Positions 28,010 through 35,669 of a DNA stretch of 64,000 bases are shown here, one piece after another (the stretch's first letter is position 1; the number at the start of each line of letters is the position of its first letter). The notes below the pieces were generated by a model. It was not told where the DNA came from, did not search any database, and worked only from the letters and a program-made list of their open reading frames with translations. Source of the DNA: Luoshenia tenuis. GTDB taxonomy: Bacteria; Bacillota; Clostridia; Christensenellales; GCA-900066905. The position numbers and the translations under genes were made by a program. The stretch spans positions 806,001 to 870,000 of the forward strand of contig NZ_JACRSO010000001.1 of NCBI RefSeq assembly GCF_014384745.1. The letters are read 5' to 3'.

Positions 28010-29416
28010 CTAATCTCCAAACCAGGCTTTGCCGATACGCCGCACAGCCTGTTCGATACGGCCCCGCTCCATGCCCGCGTATCCCATCACAACGCTTGCG
28101 CTATGCGCCGTTCCGTCCTGCGCACAAAATTGGCTGAGCCCATATACCCGCACCCCCTGCCTGAGGCAGGCGCCGACCAAAGCAGCCTCATCCATCCCGT
28201 TTGCAACGGTTACGATCAGGTGGGTCCCCGCCTGGCCCCCGGAAAACTGGAGCGCGCCCTCGGGCGCCATGCGCTCAAGCTCTTGCATCAGGGTGTCGCG
28301 CCGCGCGCGGTACAGCGTGCGCGCCCGGTTCAAGTGCCGGCTAAAATGTCCATCCCGAATAAAGCGGCACAGACATTGCTGCTCAAAACGGGAGACCGTG
28401 CAGGAATAAAAGGCAAAATCCTGCCGGTAACGCTTGAGCAGCTGGGGCGACAATACCATATAAGCCATGCGGAAAGCCGGCGCCAGGCTGCGGGAAAAGG
28501 TATTGAGGTAGATCACCTTGCCGCCCGTGTCCAAGCCCTGCAGGGCGGGCACGGGACGGAATTCATAGCGAAATTCGCTGTCGTAATCGTCCTCGATGAT
28601 CATGCGCCCCTGCGCCGCCTCGGCCCAGTCCAGCAGCGCCATCCGCCGTGCGGCGGACATCATCACTCCCGTGGGGAACTGGTGGGCCGGGGTCACATAT
28701 ACGGCCTGCGCGCTGCTCTTTTCAAGCGCCGCCATATCGACGCCCTCGCCGTCTACCGGCAGGGTACAGACCTGGCAGCCCTGGTTATAAATGATCTCGC
28801 GGTTGCGCTGATAGCCCGGCTCCTCCAGGCCAAAAGTGCAGCCCCCGCCCAGCAAACGCACGATCAACCCGCAAAGATATTCCACTCCCGCGCCTATGAC
28901 CACCTGTGCAGGTTCTACCTGCATCCCGCGGTTTTCGGCCAGATAGCGGCACAGCTCCTCGCGCAGCTCGATCTCGCCCTGTGGTTCCCCTCTTGAGAGC
29001 AGCTCGCGATGGTCGCTGAAGATATCGCGGGTGATGCGCGCCCACGTAGCATAGGGAAAGCAGGCCGTATCCACGGCGGATGTGGCAAAATCGTATGCAG
29101 CCCGTGGCGGAGCTGGCCGTTCCGGCGGACAGACCGGCCGTCCCTGCGCGGTTACCTGAGGACGAGTGGGCATGGCCTGCACATAAAAACCGCTGCGCGG
29201 TTTTGAGCGCAGATACCCTTCGCTCAACAGCATCTCATAAGCCGTTTCAACGGTATTTTGGCTGACGCCCAGCTGCCCGGCCATGGCGCGCTTACCCGGC
29301 AACTTCTCCCCCTGGGGCAGCGTTCCCGAACGGATCTGGGCGGCGATAGCCAGGTAAAGCTGGCGGTACAGCGGCTCTTTGCGCGAAGGATCCAGCTGTA
29401 AGCGGCAATATTCCAT
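28010..29416 (-). CDS. MocR-family regulator (GntR HTH fused to aminotransferase fold)
   Basis: 468 residues. N-terminal GntR winged helix (about 1-80: KEPLYRQLYLAIAAQIRSG, MAGQLGVSQNTVETAYEML) is joined to a fold-type I aminotransferase domain. That domain has DYDSEFRY (PLP aspartate) and YLNTFSRSLAPAFR, where the PLP-binding lysine of typical members appears replaced (TFSRSLAP, usually TFSKxLxP). Loss of that lysine would weaken covalent PLP binding. Members regulate vitamin B6, GABA or taurine genes. The target here is unknown; GGAGG precedes the ATG. Confidence 0.85.
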   Translation of the reverse strand: MEYCRLQLDPSRKEPLYRQLYLAIAAQIRSGTLPQGEKLPGKRAMAGQLGVSQNTVETAYEMLLSEGYLRSKPRSGFYVQAMPTRPQVTAQGRPVCPPERPAPPRAAYDFATSAVDTACFPYATWARITRDIFSDHRELLSRGEPQGEIELREELCRYLAENRGMQVEPAQVVIGAGVEYLCGLIVRLLGGGCTFGLEEPGYQRNREIIYNQGCQVCTLPVDGEGVDMAALEKSSAQAVYVTPAHQFPTGVMMSAARRMALLDWAEAAQGRMIIEDDYDSEFRYEFRPVPALQGLDTGGKVIYLNTFSRSLAPAFRMAYMVLSPQLLKRYRQDFAFYSCTVSRFEQQCLCRFIRDGHFSRHLNRARTLYRARRDTLMQELERMAPEGALQFSGGQAGTHLIVTVANGMDEAALVGACLRQGVRVYGLSQFCAQDGTAHSASVVMGYAGMERGRIEQAVRRIGKAWFGD

Positions 29417-29430
29417 GTATCCTCCAAAAC

Positions 29431-29473
29431 TGACCCCTTAATTATTTCTCTATTACAACTATTTCTAGGGTCA
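29431..29473. promoter_or_regulatory. Inverted repeat upstream of the MocR gene
   Basis: TGACCC (29431-29436) and GGGTCA (29468-29473) are separated by 31 bases, directly before the MocR start codon. Widely spaced half-sites suit MocR dimers. The operator role is inferred. Confidence 0.4.
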
Positions 29474-29542
29474 CATCTTTTTTATTGTAACGCATCTACC
29501 CTTTTGCGGCAAGCGGGCAAATCTTGCAAAGGCACCTCAAAT

Positions 29543-29571
29543 GTGATACGATAAAAATAATTTGATATAAT
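29543..29571 (+). promoter_or_regulatory. Probable promoter of the 198-residue membrane protein gene
   Basis: GTGATA, 17-base spacer, TATAAT, about 130 bases before the start codon. Confidence 0.45.
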
Positions 29572-29701
29572 TTTGTACAATTATGGCGCCCTGTCATTTT
29601 GAATCGATTGCTATTGAGTAGAATCTTTTTTACTTTCTACCCCGTGCAGCAAAAAGGCATTGGTGCAGTAGCCGGTATACCCCGGCTTGGAGGTGGAATG
29701 A

Positions 29702-30298
29702 TTGCGTAAGAGCAGGCATCCGGACTATTTATCGCTGCTGCTTTGGGCGATGCTTGCGGGATATATCGTATGGTTTATGAACAGCGCCGGCGCAACGGCG
29801 GTGGATTCCTATAATTACTACCGGGGCGAAGTTGTCGTCTTTTCTTACCAGCAGTTATGGAACTGGTACCTGGGTTTGCTGGCCGTATCGCTGGTGGCCC
29901 AGGGCGTCAAGGCCGTTACACAGGCGGGGCCGGGCTTACAAATGGTGCTTTTCTCCATCAGCCGTATCTGCGCGCTGGTGGCCTGTTATATCATCATCGG
30001 CCTGTCTCACCGCGACGGATTAGAGATCTCCGCCCGAATACTGGGCGGCGTTGAAGCCTTTATCCTCCGGGATTTTTGCCTTTTGTTCTGTTTAGACGAA
30101 AAAGATCTGGAATCGCCTTCCGAACGCACGCGCCGTATCAAGCAGACGGCTCGCTGGCTATTCTATCCCGCGGCGCTGATCGCCATCAGCATCCCGGGGG
30201 TGGGCTCCTGGCTGGTTCCCGTCGTGGCAGTAGTCGTCTTTAGCATCTGGCTTGCCCGGTATCAGACCCAGATCACCCAGGAAGAGCGGCCGGAGTGA
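29702..30298 (+). CDS. Hypothetical multi-pass membrane protein
   Basis: 198 residues starting at TTG, placed seven bases after GGAGGT. A nearer ATG at 29698 opens only ATG ATT GCG TAA. About five hydrophobic segments, with a cytoplasmic charged loop DEKDLESPSERTRRIK near residue 137. No family is recognised. It is divergent from the MocR gene and ends at a strong terminator. Confidence 0.6.
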   Translation: MRKSRHPDYLSLLLWAMLAGYIVWFMNSAGATAVDSYNYYRGEVVVFSYQQLWNWYLGLLAVSLVAQGVKAVTQAGPGLQMVLFSISRICALVACYIIIGLSHRDGLEISARILGGVEAFILRDFCLLFCLDEKDLESPSERTRRIKQTARWLFYPAALIAISIPGVGSWLVPVVAVVVFSIWLARYQTQITQEERPE

Positions 30299-30319
30299 CG
30301 CTTTAAGATGAATTTAATA

Positions 30320-30350
30320 AAGGGGCGAACAGCTTGTTCGCCCTTTTTTT
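30320..30350 (+). terminator. Intrinsic terminator
   Basis: GGGCGAACA pairs with TGTTCGCCC around GCT, followed by seven T. Confidence 0.9.
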
Positions 30351-30610
30351 GATAAAAAATCGTTTAACACCCGCCTGCCTTCCATGGACGCGGCTGTAGA
30401 AAACATCTGTCTCGCCGCGCGGGGTCAAAGCTTAGACACTCTTTGAATCCGCGACGTATCATTTGACCAGAGGGGGAGCTAAATGCTTGAGCCGGTCAGT
30501 CCGGCAGCCTGGTTTGTGCCCTGCGCCTAGGGTATCCCGCCTAATCCCCCGCCGTCCACAAAAAGATGCCGGAGCAGCAGGTGATTTTCCGGCGTACGGA
30601 TCAATAAACT
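30351..30610 (+). other. Gene-free stretch with folded segments, possible structured RNA
   Basis: No convincing gene. A 13-bp hairpin with one mismatch (CGCGGGGTCAAAG against CTTTGAATCCGCG, 30418-30453) is followed by GGGGG (30472-30476) facing CCCCC (30546-30550). These enclose GCCGG/CCGGC and GGG/CCC hairpins. A 15-codon ORF at 30483 with GGGGGAG upstream is too short to trust. No known riboswitch signature was recognised. Confidence 0.3.
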
Positions 30611-30646
30611 ACGGCCCGCAGCAAATAACTGCGGGCCGTTTCTTTC
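30611..30646. terminator. Intrinsic terminator at the 3' end of galE
   Basis: ACGGCCCGCAG pairs with CTGCGGGCCGT around a short A-rich loop, just past the galE stop. The T-tract is better on the plus strand, but position suggests it ends galE. Confidence 0.65.
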
Positions 30647-30647
30647 T

Positions 30648-31664
30648 TTACTCGTTGCCATAGCCATCGGGGTTGTTCTTCTGCCAGCGCCAGGAGTCCT
30701 CGCACATCTGGGCCAGGTCGCGCTGGGCGGTCCATTCCAGTTCCTCCCGCGCCTTGGCGGGATCGGCATAGCAGATCGCGATATCCCCAGGCCTGCGCGG
30801 CATGATCTTGTAGGGGATCGGCTTGCCGCTGGCTTTTTCAAAGGCGCTCACCATATCCAGCACGCTATAGCCCTTGCCGGTTCCCAGGTTGTAGATCTTT
30901 ACCCCCGGCCTGCCCTCCATCTTTTGCAGCGCCTTGATATGTCCTAGCGCCAGGTCCACTACGTGGATATAATCTCTTACGCCGCTGCCGTCGGGCGTAT
31001 CGTAATCATTGCCAAATACGTTTAAATGCGGCAGCTTGCCCACTGCCACCTGCGTAATATAGGGCATCAGGTTATTGGGGATGCCCTTGGGATCCTCGCC
31101 GATCATCCCGCTCTCGTGCGCGCCGATCGGGTTAAAATACCGCAGCAGCATCACGCTCCACTCCGGGTCGGCCGTGTACAGATCGGTCAAGATCTGCTCG
31201 AGCATCAGCTTGGTATGCCCGTACGGATTGGTGGCCGACAGCGGAAAATCCTCCCGGATCGGCACCGTCTCCGGCCGGCCGTAGACAGTGGCCGAGGAAC
31301 TAAAGACGATGTTTTTCACCCCATGCTCGCGCATCGCCTGACATAGCAGCAAGGTGCCGGTAATGTTGTTGTGGTAATACTCCAGCGGCATCTGTACCGA
31401 TTCGCCCACCGCCTTTAGCCCGGCAAAGTGGATCACCGCGTCGATCTTCTCCCGGCTGAAGATGTTTTCCAGGGCCGCATAATCAAGCAGATCTTCCTCG
31501 TAAAAAGTCAGGCTCTTGCCGGTTATCTGCTCCACCCGGGCAATCGCCTTGCGGCTGGAGTTGCTCAGGTTATCCACCACCACCACTTCGTAACCCTGGT
31601 TTAATAGTTCCACACAGGTATGGCTGCCGATATAGCCGGCGCCGCCGGTCACCAAAATCGCCAT
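30648..31664 (-). CDS. galE: UDP-glucose 4-epimerase
   Basis: 338 residues. NAD-binding GGAGYIGSHTCVELL at about 7-21, catalytic S-x24-YxxxK region (FSSSATVYG, then NPYGHTKLMLEQ), and C-terminal NLGTGKGYSVLDM and RRPGDIAICYADP. It interconverts UDP-glucose with UDP-galactose (or their N-acetyl forms) in the Leloir or galacto-N-biose routes. It starts directly after the stop of the kinase-like gene; GGGAGG eight bases before the ATG lies inside that gene's end, indicating translational coupling. Confidence 0.95.
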   Translation of the reverse strand: MAILVTGGAGYIGSHTCVELLNQGYEVVVVDNLSNSSRKAIARVEQITGKSLTFYEEDLLDYAALENIFSREKIDAVIHFAGLKAVGESVQMPLEYYHNNITGTLLLCQAMREHGVKNIVFSSSATVYGRPETVPIREDFPLSATNPYGHTKLMLEQILTDLYTADPEWSVMLLRYFNPIGAHESGMIGEDPKGIPNNLMPYITQVAVGKLPHLNVFGNDYDTPDGSGVRDYIHVVDLALGHIKALQKMEGRPGVKIYNLGTGKGYSVLDMVSAFEKASGKPIPYKIMPRRPGDIAICYADPAKAREELEWTAQRDLAQMCEDSWRWQKNNPDGYGNE

Positions 31665-32744
31665 CTAGTTTTCCTCCCTATCCGTCAACTCAACGATCAC
31701 ATCACGCATCTGCGCCGCCCTTTTTTCCATATCCCTGGCCAGAGCCAGCTGGGCCCGGCAGCGTTGCAGGTTATGCCCCGGGCGGTCGACCCTGTAATAA
31801 ATATCGCCCAGAATATAGTCCGTCAGAAAACGGACGGCCTGCTCTATGGTTATGGAAAACGGCCCCTCAGCAAGCGAATCCAGCTCCGCATGCGTCAGCG
31901 CGCCCGCACAGCCCTGCAAAAAGCCGCGCGCATATGCCGCATAGCGCGGCAAATCCAAATGGACCGCCCGGGTATCCTGCGCATCCTCCGGGGCGCTGCT
32001 GGCGCCAAAGCGGATAGCATCCCCAAAATCATAGGCTGCCAGGCCCGGCATCACGGTGTCCAGGTCTACGGCACATACTCCTTTTTCGCTGGAGCGGTCA
32101 AAAAGAACATTGTTGAGCTTGGTATCGTTATGCGTCGCGCGCAGGGGCAGCTGCCCTTGCAGGGCCTGTTGATACAGCCGGCAGGCGCGCGCCTCGCAGC
32201 TATACAGATATTTAAGCTCCTCCGTTACGAATTGCGCGCGGCCCTTCGGATCCTTCCGCACCGCGGCGCGCAGCGCGTCAAACCGCGCCGGCGTATCGTG
32301 AAAGCCGGGGATGCTGACGTAGAGCGTCTTAGGCGCCATCCCCATTAAGTCCTTTATAAAACAGCCGAATACCCGCCCGCTTTCCAGCATATCCTGCGGG
32401 GTGCGCGGCTCTTGCAGGGTAAAGGTATTGGGGATCAGCGGATAGACCCGCCAGGCCCCGCCGTGCTCGTCCTGCCACCAGGGGCGCCCATCCCTTGCCA
32501 GACTTACGCGGAAAACGCTTTTGCCCGCCCCATCGGCCATATGCCGCGTAACGCGCAGGATATTCTCCATCAACTTTTCCGGCTGGGGAAATACGGCGGT
32601 ATTGATCTTTTGCAGGATATACTCTTTACCCCCATCCGTTCCTACCCGAAAAGTTCGGTGGATATGGCCCTGCCCCCAGGGCAGCGCCCGGGCCACACGG
32701 CCGCTCAAATCAAAATGCGCGGCAGCCCGCAAAGCCTCCTCCAT
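31665..32744 (-). CDS. N-acetylhexosamine kinase-like phosphotransferase (NahK type)
   Basis: 359 residues from the ATG at 32742-32744; a longer GTG start at 32798 lies over a promoter-like sequence. Aminoglycoside-phosphotransferase fold with the catalytic THNDTKLNNVLFD and Mg-binding VDLDTVMPGLAAYDFGDAIRFG. This matches NahK, which phosphorylates GlcNAc/GalNAc at C1 in the lacto-N-biose pathway. Pairing with galE supports this. The phosphorylase and uridylyltransferase of that pathway are not in the window. Confidence 0.85.
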   Translation of the reverse strand: MEEALRAAAHFDLSGRVARALPWGQGHIHRTFRVGTDGGKEYILQKINTAVFPQPEKLMENILRVTRHMADGAGKSVFRVSLARDGRPWWQDEHGGAWRVYPLIPNTFTLQEPRTPQDMLESGRVFGCFIKDLMGMAPKTLYVSIPGFHDTPARFDALRAAVRKDPKGRAQFVTEELKYLYSCEARACRLYQQALQGQLPLRATHNDTKLNNVLFDRSSEKGVCAVDLDTVMPGLAAYDFGDAIRFGASSAPEDAQDTRAVHLDLPRYAAYARGFLQGCAGALTHAELDSLAEGPFSITIEQAVRFLTDYILGDIYYRVDRPGHNLQRCRAQLALARDMEKRAAQMRDVIVELTDREEN

Positions 32745-32781
32745 CCTGTTGCACAGCCCCTCTCCTCGTTGCGCTACTGTT

Positions 32782-32810
32782 ATTATAAAAAATAGCACTT
32801 GCCTTTTCCA
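32782..32810 (-). promoter_or_regulatory. Probable promoter of the nahK-galE operon
   Basis: Minus strand TGGAAA, 17-base spacer, TATAAT, about 35 bases ahead of the chosen start. The -35 is weak, suggesting activation, possibly by the divergent AraC-type regulator. Confidence 0.5.
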
Positions 32811-32888
32811 GAGAATAATGGATAATAATTAGTAAAATCATAAATATATTTTAGCGATCTTACCAATCAACCCATAGGAGGTGCGGCC

Positions 32889-33725
32889 ATGCAACAGGAT
32901 GCGGAGATTATTTCCGTGCTAAAGGAACTTTACAATATTTCCGGCTGCCGCATGTCCCTATACGATACGCATTTACGAGAGATCGCCGCCTATCCGGAGG
33001 CGCTCAGCCCCTTTTGCGCGCTGGTACGGCAAAATAAGCATGCCGATCACCTATGCCGCCGGCAGGATGCCGTCGCCTTTGAGATCGTCCGCAGCCAGGG
33101 GCAGATCTACATCTATCGCTGCCCCTTTGGGCTGCACGAAGCCGTAGCGCCGCTTTATCAATACGGCGTTCTCAGCGGTTTTTTGATGATGGGACAGATT
33201 TTGGATTCCTCCCAGACCGACCGGACACCTATCATGCGCACCGCAGCCCCTTATGTGGAGGACGGCGCGCTTTTGGAACAGCGGGTCTATAAGATACCCG
33301 ATATCCCACAGGATAAGCTGAGCAGCTGCATCGCGCTAATGAATATCTGCGCGGCGTATATCACGCTGAGCAACCGCATGAATCTGGCCGATAAGAACCT
33401 GGCTGAGGATATCCGCCAATACATCAATCAAAACTTTGCCCGTTCCATCACGCTGGATCATTTAAGCCAGCAGTTTTTTTGCAGCAAGCCCACGCTAGTA
33501 GGCGCTTTTCAGCGCGCCTACGGGCAGGGGATCAACGCGTATTTGACCGAGGTTCGCCTGCGCCATGCCCGCAGCCTGCTCTCGGGCAGCAAGGATTCGA
33601 TCCGCCAGATCGCTCAAAGCTGCGGTTTTTCCGACCAGAATTATTTTGCCAAGGTTTTCGGCAAGCACTGTGGTTGCACACCCTCCGCCTTTCGCGCACA
33701 GGCGCGCCAACAGGCCGGCCTTTAG
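32889..33725 (+). CDS. PocR-domain AraC-family regulator
   Basis: 278 residues. N-terminal PocR ligand domain (about 5-160) with conserved cysteines and histidines (GCRMSLYD, HADHLCRR, YRCPFGLHEAVAPL). C-terminal AraC double helix-turn-helix (about 178-270: SITLDHLSQQFFCSKPTLVGAFQRAYG, IRQIAQSCGFSDQNYFAKVFGKHCGCTPSAFR). It is divergent from the nahK-galE operon, which it probably controls in response to a small metabolite. AGGAGGT precedes the ATG. Confidence 0.9.
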   Translation: MQQDAEIISVLKELYNISGCRMSLYDTHLREIAAYPEALSPFCALVRQNKHADHLCRRQDAVAFEIVRSQGQIYIYRCPFGLHEAVAPLYQYGVLSGFLMMGQILDSSQTDRTPIMRTAAPYVEDGALLEQRVYKIPDIPQDKLSSCIALMNICAAYITLSNRMNLADKNLAEDIRQYINQNFARSITLDHLSQQFFCSKPTLVGAFQRAYGQGINAYLTEVRLRHARSLLSGSKDSIRQIAQSCGFSDQNYFAKVFGKHCGCTPSAFRAQARQQAGL

Positions 33726-33736
33726 ACGAGTGAAAA

Positions 33737-33776
33737 ACAAAAGCGCACTGCCCCAAAATTGGGGCAGCGCGCTTTT
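33737..33776. terminator. Bidirectional intrinsic terminator
   Basis: AAAAGCGC-CTGCCCCAA pairs with TTGGGGCAG-GCGCTTTTT, between the regulator and the convergent isomerase-like gene. Confidence 0.88.
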
Positions 33777-33788
33777 TATTATACCCTT

Positions 33789-34625
33789 TTATTCCACGTA
33801 TCCGCTTTCCTTCATCGCCAGGAAGGAGCCGGTCAGGTCCTCTTCCATCGTCAGGTTGCGCATGGTATCCTGCTCCACGATCGCCCATTTCTGACCGATC
33901 TCCACGCCCTTTTTCAGGCAGCCCTGGATATCCACCTTGCCCGTGCCCAGCATGGTAAAGCCGATGCGGGTCTCCGGTTTCTGGTTGACCAGGTGGCGGG
34001 GGATCTCTTGGTCATAGAAATCCTTGATATGCAGCAGGCCGATGCGATCCTTAGCCTTCTCCATAAACGCTACCGGGTCCACGCCGCCAACCCATACCCA
34101 GCCCACATCCAGCTTGAGCTTGAGCCTGCGGTCCACGTCCGTGAGCAGATAATCCATTACCGATACCCCGTCGTAGCTGACGGTGAACTCCTGATAATGG
34201 TTGTGATACATCAGGCCGATCCCTTCACGGCCCAGCTTCTCGATCACGGCGTTCATGCCCTCGATATCGTACATCAGCTCGTCGTACGTACCGTTGTTGC
34301 CATAATAGGAGTTAAAGCTGGAGATGACCGAGATGCCGCCCATGGTCACCGCGTCCAGGTTGTAAAAGTGCGCCCGCTCGATAACCTCGGCGATTTTCTG
34401 GTCGTCCGCGGCAAATTCTTTCATATCCCCCCGCACGGCCCAGCTGGAAACCACCTCCAGCCCCAGGTCGTTAAAATGCTTCAGGTTCTCTACCCGGTCG
34501 CCTTCCATCTCCCAAAGGTCGCCATCCATGCCATGATAGCCGATGGCGGCGTAACGCTCATAAACCTTCCAAGGGTCTGCATCCGGCTGGCGGAAGCCTA
34601 CCCATGCTGCCTTTAACTTGCTCAT
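33789..34625 (-). CDS. Sugar phosphate isomerase/epimerase-like protein
   Basis: 278 residues of the xylose-isomerase-like TIM barrel: MYHNHYQEF, LKLDVGWVWVGG, LLHIKDFYDQE and WAIVEQDT supply the expected metal-binding Glu/Asp/His positions. The active-site order resembles IolE/IolH-type enzymes. The substrate is unknown. AAGGGG precedes the ATG, and it is separated from recR by 51 bases. Confidence 0.83.
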   Translation of the reverse strand: MSKLKAAWVGFRQPDADPWKVYERYAAIGYHGMDGDLWEMEGDRVENLKHFNDLGLEVVSSWAVRGDMKEFAADDQKIAEVIERAHFYNLDAVTMGGISVISSFNSYYGNNGTYDELMYDIEGMNAVIEKLGREGIGLMYHNHYQEFTVSYDGVSVMDYLLTDVDRRLKLKLDVGWVWVGGVDPVAFMEKAKDRIGLLHIKDFYDQEIPRHLVNQKPETRIGFTMLGTGKVDIQGCLKKGVEIGQKWAIVEQDTMRNLTMEEDLTGSFLAMKESGYVE

Positions 34626-34676
34626 TTTTCCATCCCCTTAATTTATTTGGCAAAGCGCTTGCGCGCCTTATCCGCC

Positions 34677-35276
34677 CTACATCTCGCGCCGGCCCTCCAG
34701 CGCCCGCCCCAGCGTCACCTCGTCGGTATATTCCAGGTCGCCGCCTACCGGCACGCCGTGGGCAATACGGGAGACCTTGACGCCCAGGGGTTTGAGCAGC
34801 TTGGCCAGATACACGGCCGTCGCCTCCCCCTCCACATCCGGGTTGGTCGCCAAAATCACCTCTTTGACCTCGCTGCGGCCGATGCGGGTGACCAACTCCC
34901 GAATGCGTAGCTGGTCGGGCCCAATGCCCTCCATGGGCGAGATCGTCCCCCCCAGTACATGGTAGCGGCCGCGGAACTCCCGCGTTCGCTCCATCGCCAG
35001 CAGGTCCCGCGCATCCGAGACTACGCACAATACGTCGTCCCTGCGCCGCGGGTCGGTACAGATCGCGCAGGGGTCCTGGTCGGTCAGGTTACCGCATACG
35101 GCGCAGGCATGTACTTTTTTCTTGCCCAGATAGATCGCCTCGGCCAGCTGGCGCACCTCATTTTCCTCCATCGACAGGATGAAGAAAGCCAGACGCTGCG
35201 CCGTTTTGCTGCCTATGCCCGGCAGTTTGGCCAGCTGCTCGATCATGCGGGCGATCGGCTCAATATGGGTCTGCAT
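34677..35276 (-). CDS. recR: Recombination protein RecR
   Basis: 199 residues: N-terminal HhH (LAKLPGIGSKTAQRLAFFIL), zinc finger CAVCGNLTDQDPCAIC (about 57-72), Toprim domain (VVSDARDLLAMER, ATNPDVEGEATAVYL) and C-terminal IAHGVPVGGDLEYTDEVTLGRALEGR. It loads RecA onto gaps with RecF/RecO. Its ATG follows the ebfC stop with no gap, so the two are translationally coupled. Confidence 0.97.
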   Translation of the reverse strand: MQTHIEPIARMIEQLAKLPGIGSKTAQRLAFFILSMEENEVRQLAEAIYLGKKKVHACAVCGNLTDQDPCAICTDPRRRDDVLCVVSDARDLLAMERTREFRGRYHVLGGTISPMEGIGPDQLRIRELVTRIGRSEVKEVILATNPDVEGEATAVYLAKLLKPLGVKVSRIAHGVPVGGDLEYTDEVTLGRALEGRREM

Positions 35277-35636
35277 TTAAAAAAGCCCCGGGATGCCGCC
35301 CATGCCACCGGTCACCTTGCCCATTTTCTCCTGGGTCAACTCGTCCATCTGCCGCAGGGCCTCGTTCACTGCCGCCAGCACCAGGTCCTGCAGCATTTCC
35401 ACATCGTCAGGGTCTACCGCCTCGGGCTTGATGGCGATGGATTTGAGCTGCTTATCCCCTGTCACCGTCACCGTTACCATGCCGCCGCCGGCAGATGCCT
35501 CGATCTCCGCCTGGGCCAACTCCTCCTGGGCTTTGGCCATATCCTGCTGCATCTTCTGGGCCTGCTTTAACATCTGCTGCATATTTCCCATACCGCCGCC
35601 CGGGAATCCCCCGCGCGGAAATCCGCCTCTTGCCAT
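35277..35636 (-). CDS. YbaB/EbfC nucleoid-associated protein
   Basis: 119 residues with a glycine/phenylalanine-rich N-terminus, the MQQMLKQAQKMQQDMAKAQEELAQAE helix and the DPDDVEMLQDLVLAAVNEA helix of the family. It is a DNA-binding dimer of unclear role. The order dnaX-ebfC-recR is conserved across bacteria and supports the call. Confidence 0.93.
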   Translation of the reverse strand: MARGGFPRGGFPGGGMGNMQQMLKQAQKMQQDMAKAQEELAQAEIEASAGGGMVTVTVTGDKQLKSIAIKPEAVDPDDVEMLQDLVLAAVNEALRQMDELTQEKMGKVTGGMGGIPGLF

Positions 35637-35669
35637 AGTTACTTACTCCTTTCGGGCTTTTCGCCTCTA

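Noticed and set aside
30463..30663. A 66-residue frame in the gap before galE
   Set aside because: No ribosome site at its start, it runs through the galE terminator into galE antisense, and it has no domain.
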